Origin: Sarcina sp. DSM 11001
GTDB taxonomy: Bacteria > Bacillota > Clostridia > Lachnospirales > Lachnospiraceae
Direction: 5' to 3'
Assembly: GCF_900101015.1 (NCBI RefSeq)
Contig: NZ_FNFZ01000015.1
Location: 44,474 to 108,473, forward strand
Length of the DNA stretch: 64,000 nucleotides
Shown here piece by piece: positions 59,201 through 64,000 of this stretch; the stretch's first letter is position 1, and every line of letters starts with the position of its first letter. The notes below the pieces were generated by a model, which made no database searches, was not told the DNA's origin, and was given only the letters and a program-made list of their open reading frames with translations. The position numbers and the translations under genes were made by a program.

Positions 59201-62032
59201 AGTGCGTTCAATGGCTGCAACAGTCTTACAGATGTCTATTATCCCGGTCCAAAAAGGAAATGGGATCAGATTGATATTTATGATGACAATGATCCGCTTG
59301 TCAATGCAGCTATCCATACCTATATTGATGTAAGTGAAATTTCACTGGATAAGACATCCGCCATACTTATAAAAAACAATACGCTGCAGCTGACAGCCAC
59401 GGTATCACCTGAAAACGCCATGAACAAGTCCGTTTCCTGGACCAGCGACAGCTGGACCGCCACGGTTGACGACAAAGGCCTTGTAAAAGCCGTGGGTGAA
59501 GGAACCGCCACGATCACCGCAACTGCGGCGGATGGCAGCGGTGTCACGGCGACCTGTACAGTAACTGTTTTCGAAGACAACAACCTGCAGGCGTATGCCG
59601 AAGGAACGAGGGATTCGCGGACAAATGTCGATATCCAGGCAGGCAAGCCGGCAGAGCTCCGCGTGACGGTATCTGCTGTTGATGAAAGCGAGCTGAGCTT
59701 CCAGTGGTATGATCCAGAAGGAAAGGCTATTGAAGGCGCTACAGATCTATCCTATACCGCTGCAGCTGTAAATGGAAATTATCGTTGCGAGGTCAGAGAC
59801 CAGTACGGAAGCAGACGTGTTGTTGAATTTTATGTGCAGGTAGACAACAATCTCCAGGCTTATGTAGAAGGAAAAGATATTTCAGAAGCGGATCTTCTCC
59901 TTGCACCCGGCGAGACATCAGAACTCCGTGTGACGGTATCTGCTAATGATGAGAGTGACTTGAGCTGCCAGTGGTATGATGAGCAAGACAGGGCTATTGA
60001 AGGAGCGACGGGCACATCCTATACCATTGAACCTGTGACGAGACAAACACAGTATGAATTCCGCGTCAGCGACCGATATGGAAACATCGCCTATGCTCGT
60101 TTTTATGTGCAGATAGAGAACCATCTCCGGGCATATGCTGATGGAACGGAGGATACCGAAGCCTATCGCTACGTCACAAGCGGGGAATCCGCAAAGCTTC
60201 AAGTGAACGTATCTGCCGATGATAAAGATCATCTGAGATACCAGTGGTTTAAGATCATCCCGGATGCCTGGGGAAAATTGGAATACTATACGATAAACGG
60301 TGCTACGGGCGCGTCCTATACAGTTAACTCCGTGACGGGCTTTACAAGATACTATTGCAGGGTCCAGGATCAGTATAGCAACCGGGCAGAAGTCAGGTTT
60401 TACACCTGCATAGCGGGCTTTGACAGCGCACAGACAATTTCCTGCGGAGATGCGGTGTCTGCCAGCGCGAATAGTGAAGCGGGCGGAGGAGCCTATCCGG
60501 TTTACCGGTTCATCCCTGCCCAGACAGCCAAGTATGTCATGTATTCCACCGATGGAGTAGATGATCCATATCTGGAGATTTTAAATGATTCCCATGATTC
60601 CTTTGTTCGGACGGCAAGTCCTTTTGAAGATCCTGCCGTTGAGTACGATGGAAAAGGACATTTCCGGGTGGAACAGGTGCTTGAAAAGGGAAAGACCTAC
60701 TATCTGGTAGTCGGGTCTTACAGCCATTCAGCATCGTGCGTGCTGCATCTTGAGAAGGTTAATGCAGCTGTCACAGGGATAAAGCTCAACAAGACATCTG
60801 CAAACCTCAATATAACTAAAACCCTGCAGCTGACAGCCACGGTCCTGCCTGATGACGCCACGGACAAGTCTGTCAATTGGAGCAGCAGCAATAGAAAGGC
60901 TGCCACTGTAGACAGTAATGGGAAAGTCAGGGGCGTAGGAGCAGGAACCGCCACGATCACCGCGGCGGCAGCGGATGGCAGCGGAGTTACTGCAACCTGC
61001 ACAGTCACAGTTTCTAAACTTTCAGTTGCGAATGTGACAGTATCCGGCCTCACAGCTAAAACATACACAGGGAAAGCCCTGACACAGACGCCAACAGTGA
61101 AGCTCGGTTCAACAACGCTGAAGCTGAATACCGATTACAAATTGTCCTATACCAACAATACAAATGCCGGCACAGCCACCCTCACAGTCACAGGGATTGG
61201 CAACTATACCGGCACCAAAAAGGCAACATTCACGATCAATAAAGCAGCCCAGAAGATCACGGCGAAAGCCTCTGCGGCTTCTGTGGCAGTCGGAAAAACT
61301 GTAACGATTTCTGTTACCGGTGCAAAGGGTAAAAAATCATATAAATCCTCAAATACTGCGATCGCGACTGTGACAACTGCCGGAAGCGTTGCCGCAAAGA
61401 AAGTGGGAACCGTCAAGATCACCGCGACATCCGCAGCAACTGCAAATTTCAAAGCGGCGTCGAAGACTGTCACAATCAATGTTGTTCCGGCTGCAACAGC
61501 TTCCCTGAAAGCCGAAAATCAGCCGACCGGCATTAAGCTGACGTGGAAGAAGGTCACCGGAGCCAATGGGTACAAAGTCTATCGCGGATCCACGTTGGTG
61601 AAGAACATTACAAGCGGCAGTACTGTTACCTACACAGATACCAAAGCCAACACGAACGGCACGAAGTATACCTTCAAGATTGTCGCCAAGGCTTCCACAG
61701 GCGACAGTACACTGAGCAAATCGGTTATAACCTATCGTGTCGCAAGGCCTGCCATCTCTTCCGCAGCAAACTCCGCCGCAGGAAAGATGACCGTCAAGTG
61801 GGCAAAGAATGCGAAGGCGAACGGATACCAGCTGCAGTACAGTACAAGCAAGACTTTCGCGAGCGGCAAAAAGAACGTAAACGTGGCAGGCGCCGCGACC
61901 GTTTCCAAAGCGATCAGCAGTCTGGCAAAAGGAAAGACTTACTACGTGCGTCTGAGAACCTACAAGACCGTCGGAAGCACAAAGCACTGGTCCGCATGGA
62001 GCGCAACGAAGACTGTGAAGATCAACAAGTGA
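56264..62032 (+). CDS. Large secreted BspA-like/Ig-like surface protein
   Basis: 1922 residues. Signal peptide (LLAATLAFTTVCPAFA, cleavage near residue 26), then an acidic Glu/Asp/Ser-rich region to about 225. Three BspA-type leucine-rich blocks follow (about 227-350, 441-560, 654-1020; the last with 23-residue SIPEGVTSVGDYTFSECSSL repeats). BIG2 domains lie at about 353-440, 566-653, 1023-1105 and 1503-1585. Three Ig-like repeats start N(N/H)L(Q/R)AY (1106-1385), then a PPC-like domain (1386-1500), a YTG-type domain (1586-1660), a further BIG2-like one and two fibronectin III domains. There is no LPXTG, SLH or membrane anchor, so attachment must be non-covalent. Probably adhesion to host or plant polymers. 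AGGAGG precedes the ATG. Confidence 0.88.
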   Translation: MKRNSPTLAMLLAATLAFTTVCPAFAAEGSVEAGNAQTASAATEELVTYEMAEEPDGVGMDADPDQDVVSEANNDESGNTEEVDSTVVQETEEDAALDETVEDEEITDSAEEAEMDLVQEADQKDDETGEEAAIPTEEMESAEKMEAVTETEAEAASDMTESDNTETVVEKEEEGSLTDFDIQDAEDVRDDAIESQDAADEALDLAETEAPSEEETVSEDAVMDGMSSGTLGDNLTWTLDGEGVLTISGTGRMYFYEEFAPWYSFSSSVKAIQIEEGVTSIPHNAFEYCNQVNDVTIPESMMKIDFCAFSYCNNLTNVYYAGSKGQWNQIDINGNNYELLNAAIQCAKEDIYVTGIALDHTSASMVETWFSGDSLQLTATITPSDATVKSIIWTSSDDSVATVDKDGKVEGQKAGTATITATAADGSGATATCTVTVLLPSGTCGDNLTWTLDGEGILTISGTGKMYDYTGENMPWCSFNSSVKAIHIEEGVTSIGKNAFYWCRQLEDVTIPESMTKIGEYAFDGCAGLTNVYFAGSEGQWNRIDIGKSNSRLLNANIQYAKEDIHVTGIALDHTSVNMVEKWFSGDSLQLTATITPSDATVKSIIWTSSNDSVASVSENGWVQGKSAGNATITATAADGSGVTATCTVTVLVASGTCGDNLTWTFDKDQVLTISGTGEMISSPWLSAESAWGSYIYKDITTVVIEDGVTNIRNNAFKGLYNLTGITIPNSVTDIGNTAFERCSSLSDITIPYSVTCIGESAFSECSSLTSISIPVGVTSIGGSAFSGCTSLVSISIPEGVTSVGDYTFSECSSLAGISIPEGVTSVGDYTFSECSSLASVSIPESVTSIGKYAFYGCSSLAGISIPVGVTSIGDDAFTNCRSLAEIEADPNNSTYSSLNGALLDKDQETFICCPEGKTGSYPIPDGVTVIKNYAFRNCGSLESITIPEGVRRIEYGTFSGCNSLSDITIPGSVTVIVGSAFNGCNSLTDVYYPGPKRKWDQIDIYDDNDPLVNAAIHTYIDVSEISLDKTSAILIKNNTLQLTATVSPENAMNKSVSWTSDSWTATVDDKGLVKAVGEGTATITATAADGSGVTATCTVTVFEDNNLQAYAEGTRDSRTNVDIQAGKPAELRVTVSAVDESELSFQWYDPEGKAIEGATDLSYTAAAVNGNYRCEVRDQYGSRRVVEFYVQVDNNLQAYVEGKDISEADLLLAPGETSELRVTVSANDESDLSCQWYDEQDRAIEGATGTSYTIEPVTRQTQYEFRVSDRYGNIAYARFYVQIENHLRAYADGTEDTEAYRYVTSGESAKLQVNVSADDKDHLRYQWFKIIPDAWGKLEYYTINGATGASYTVNSVTGFTRYYCRVQDQYSNRAEVRFYTCIAGFDSAQTISCGDAVSASANSEAGGGAYPVYRFIPAQTAKYVMYSTDGVDDPYLEILNDSHDSFVRTASPFEDPAVEYDGKGHFRVEQVLEKGKTYYLVVGSYSHSASCVLHLEKVNAAVTGIKLNKTSANLNITKTLQLTATVLPDDATDKSVNWSSSNRKAATVDSNGKVRGVGAGTATITAAAADGSGVTATCTVTVSKLSVANVTVSGLTAKTYTGKALTQTPTVKLGSTTLKLNTDYKLSYTNNTNAGTATLTVTGIGNYTGTKKATFTINKAAQKITAKASAASVAVGKTVTISVTGAKGKKSYKSSNTAIATVTTAGSVAAKKVGTVKITATSAATANFKAASKTVTINVVPAATASLKAENQPTGIKLTWKKVTGANGYKVYRGSTLVKNITSGSTVTYTDTKANTNGTKYTFKIVAKASTGDSTLSKSVITYRVARPAISSAANSAAGKMTVKWAKNAKANGYQLQYSTSKTFASGKKNVNVAGAATVSKAISSLAKGKTYYVRLRTYKTVGSTKHWSAWSATKTVKINK
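57300..58240 (+). repeat. Internal duplication of BspA+BIG2 unit in the surface protein gene
   Basis: The BIG2 segments near 57322-57570 and 57962-58220, and the preceding LRR starts near 56946 and 57587, are very similar at DNA level, showing recent duplication of a roughly 640-bp module. Confidence 0.8.
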
Positions 62033-62086
62033 CGACCATCACACTTCATAACTACTTCAGGAAAATGGCTGCATAAAAAGCATCCC
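62033..62086 (+). pseudogene. Relic 3' end of a 78-residue-family gene
   Basis: Right after the surface protein stop the sequence reads NYFRKMAA-stop (62049-62075), then GCATCCCC, as in the tails of the genes at 53134 and 55653. The cassette tail and terminator thus remain without the gene body. Confidence 0.6.
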
Positions 62087-62128
62087 CAGGAGGGACAAAC
62101 TTTATTATAATACAAACTTGCCAGAAGG

Positions 62129-62171
62129 CCGCTGTACTGGACGAAAGCGTCAGTACAGCGGTTTCCTTTTT
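62129..62171. terminator. Recurrent terminator, copy 4 (perfect stem)
   Basis: CCGCTGTACTG and CAGTACAGCGG pair fully here (62129-62161). It now terminates the surface protein gene. Confidence 0.85.
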
Positions 62172-62186
62172 ATAGTAATAACGAAT

Positions 62187-62462
62187 ATGCGACAGCTTCT
62201 GGAAGATCATGATCTTAATACTGAGGAGGCTGTTGACAGATTTCTGGAACGACTGGATCTTCGTAGATTTGAGGAGGCTGGTATTGGAGATGGCTGGGAG
62301 CGATTGTCCTGGGCTCTGTTTCGGTAGAGTATGGCTTACCTTCACCTTGAGTTTCGTCCTTATGCCTATCAGCAGGAAATTCTTGACAATCTGGAAGCAG
62401 AAAGAGAAGTGTACGGCGGTCATTACAATAATATTGTGGTTGCCGCGACTGGGGCACATAAC
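62187..62462 (+). pseudogene. Fragment of a DEAD/DEAH-type helicase (DUF3427-type defence helicase)
   Basis: MRQLLEDHDLNTEEAVDRFL, an in-frame TAG (62325-62327), then MAYLHLEFRPYAYQQEILDN and NNIVVAATG in the same frame. The latter is the Q-motif region before Walker A of DUF3427-type helicases. The gene stops at the glycine where GTGKT should follow and fuses to other sequence. Confidence 0.65.
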
Positions 62463-62646
62463 TTCTGTCAAAACTATTTATGGGAATGAAGTACGTGCAT
62501 ATGATATAGATCGGACTGTCTGCGACATTGTGAGACGTAAAGAAGAGATGGATGTACAGGTATTCCAGACAGCTATGAAGGGGTATATGGCGGGAAACCA
62601 GAAAAACCTTCACAGGCTCATGGCATATGCGGAAGCACTTGGATAA
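62460..62646 (+). pseudogene. C-terminal fragment of an AbiEi-type antitoxin
   Basis: TSVKTIYGNEVRAYDIDRTV, then CDIVRRKEEMDVQVFQTAMK and NLHRLMAYAEALG-stop match the C-terminal domain of AbiEi, the transcription-factor antitoxin of the AbiE system. The N-terminal winged helix and the AbiEii toxin are absent. Confidence 0.7.
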
Positions 62647-63562
62647 GCAGGAGATACTTCCGTTTGTTACGGGTATAAAGGATATTGGAAGCCTGATATA
62701 CACAATCAGGGGATTACAGGTAATGCTAGATTATGACCTTGCCGTTTTATACGGGTATGATGTAAAGAGGTTAAATGAGCAGGTTAAACGAAATATAGGA
62801 TGATTTCCAGATGATTTTATGTTTCAGCTTACAAAGGAAGAGGTGATGATGGTGAAGTCGCAATTTGCGACTTCACCAGATTCTGACTTTTATTCTGGAC
62901 AGGAGGGGGGCCGCAGAAAGCCACCCTACGCTTTTACAGAACAAGGTATCTATATGTTGGCAACTGTGCTGAAAGGTGAAGTAGCAGAAAAGCAGAGTAT
63001 ATTTATAATGCGTGTATTTCGGGAGATGAGGCGTTTTATTGCCAACAATGCCTTGCTCTTCGAAAAGGTCAGCGATATAGAACTAAAACAGCTTCAATAC
63101 CAGAAGAGCACCGATGAGCGATTTGATAAAGTATTCCAGTATATTGAGAATCATGCTGAATCGGAGCAGAAAATATTCTTCGATGGGCAGATTTATGATG
63201 CCTTCAGCCTGATTACCTCTATCATTCAGAAAGCACAGAGGGAAATCATCCTGATCGATGGATATGTGGATGTTGGCACTCTGAACATTCTGGCAAAGAA
63301 GAATACCGGTGTTGATGTAAAGGTATATACATATGCAATGCAAGACTGACCAACACGGATGTTGCTGATTTCAACGCACAATATCCCAATTTGACTGTAA
63401 AAAAACACAGATATTTCATGACAGGTTTATTATCCTGGACGGAAAGTCAGCCTATCATGCAGGAGCATCCTTAAAAGATGCGGGGCGTAAGTGCTTTGGC
63501 ATTTCACTGTTAGTCGATCCCGGATTGGTCACGGATTTACTGAACCGACTGAGTACAGTGTG
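62639..63562 (+). pseudogene. ORF6N-domain protein, disrupted by one stop and two frameshifts
   Basis: From a possible TTG start, IYTIRGLQVMLDYDLAVLYG and KRLNEQVKRNI are the ORF6N (KilA-related) domain. A TGA at 62801-62803 replaces an Arg codon just before FPDDFMFQLTKEE. After DVKVYTYA (about 63335) the frame shifts to TNTDVADFNAQYPNL, then again to FHDRFIILDGKSAYHAGASL with LLVDPGLVTDLLNRL, the phospholipase-D-like end of the family. It is clearly non-functional. Confidence 0.85.
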
Positions 63563-63676
63563 ATAAGAAATCCGGAAGATGCTTAGAAATCAAATTTGTG
63601 AGTTATTACAGAGAAACTTACATATGGAAGACAAACGAGTTAACTGATGAGGTGCGAATATTCTACCTCATGAGAA

Positions 63677-64000
63677 GAGAATATCTGTAGATATCCGCCC
63701 AAAGCACTGCAGGACAGATTATCCTATGCCAAATGCCAGATGGTCCCGATTTTACTATTCTTTTTCCCAAAAAAACATACAAAAATATCGGCTTCCAAGC
63801 CATGTTAAGACAAAAAAGACCTAAAACAGGTCTTTTTTGCTTGTCCGAAAAATTATCAAATCTGTCCGGAATCATATTTTCCAGACAGACCTCCGATGGT
63901 ATTATCACACAGATCGAGGGAAAACCTGATCAAAAAAACAATCGATAAATAATCGATAAAAGCAGCCAACAAAAACAACCTGCAAAAGCAATCAACAAAA
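63677..64000 (+). repeat. About 330-bp direct repeat, right copy (runs to window end)
   Basis: Matches 55176-55513. By analogy another 78-residue-family gene should lie just beyond the window. Confidence 0.85.
63810..63931 (+). promoter_or_regulatory. Small-protein regulon promoter/leader, copy 5
   Basis: Terminator hairpin (about 63810-63840), TGTCC at 63842 and 63863 (21 bp apart), an inverted repeat with one mismatch, TATTAT at 63900-63905 and a 5' hairpin at 63912-63931. The gene it drives lies outside the window. Confidence 0.78.

Overview
The window looks like the chromosome of a Clostridia bacterium, most likely Lachnospiraceae. The evidence is a type III glutamine synthetase beside a short type I one, an Amt transporter fused to a PII domain, an ANTAR regulator, a FabK-type fatty acid operon, and several families typical of gut or rumen Clostridia (DUF6320, DUF6591, DUF6040, BspA-like repeats). 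No rRNA, tRNA or CRISPR array was recognised. The taxonomic call is inference from gene families.

Layout. 1-3.9 kb: the 3' part of a PEP/pyruvate-binding-domain gene, then guaA. 3.9-14.2 kb: an integrative mobilizable element in the 3' end of guaA (XRE regulator, Xis-like protein, DnaD/DnaC-like replication proteins, tyrosine integrase, relaxase with accessory genes, a small type I toxin-like peptide, a DUF2812/PadR pair). It is bounded by a 13-bp repeat that rebuilds guaA with a TGA stop on excision. 14.5-15.5 kb: a small gene and an MNT/HEPN pair. 16-30.7 kb: nitrogen assimilation (amt-PII, glnN, gltB, gltD, glnA, ANTAR regulator) with nagA among them. 30.9-35 kb: aroD and small accessory genes. 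35.4-47.8 kb, minus strand: a complete acpP-fabK-fabD-fabG-fabF-accB-fabZ-accC-accD-accA operon, followed by an acyl-CoA synthetase and a PAS/winged-helix regulator. 48.1-51.8 kb: an acyltransferase-like, DUF6320 and pectinacetylesterase-like operon. 51.9-64 kb: a repeat-rich accessory region with a family of 78-residue proteins, a Uma2 nuclease-like fusion, a 1922-residue surface protein and decayed defence genes.

Three patterns go beyond gene content. (1) The leaders of guaA, amt and glnN each start just after a consensus promoter with a hairpin carrying a hexaloop A-A-A-G-G-C or A-A-A-G-G-A. In amt and glnN this hairpin overlaps a terminator. This fits ANTAR antitermination, and an ANTAR protein lies downstream of glnA. 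(2) At least seven genes end in tandem, partly degenerate copies of their own 3' end running past the stop codon, each locus with its own unit (19, 16, 35, 74 bp and so on). Related low-complexity expansions occur inside GltD, GlnA, AccA and the esterase-like protein. (3) Five promoters at 32.0, 52.0, 52.8, 55.4 and 63.9 kb share one architecture: a terminator hairpin, two TGTC(C) boxes exactly 21 bp apart, a weak -35 with a good -10, and a 5'-terminal hairpin. Four drive very small proteins and the fifth runs off the window. This suggests an undescribed regulon of small proteins.
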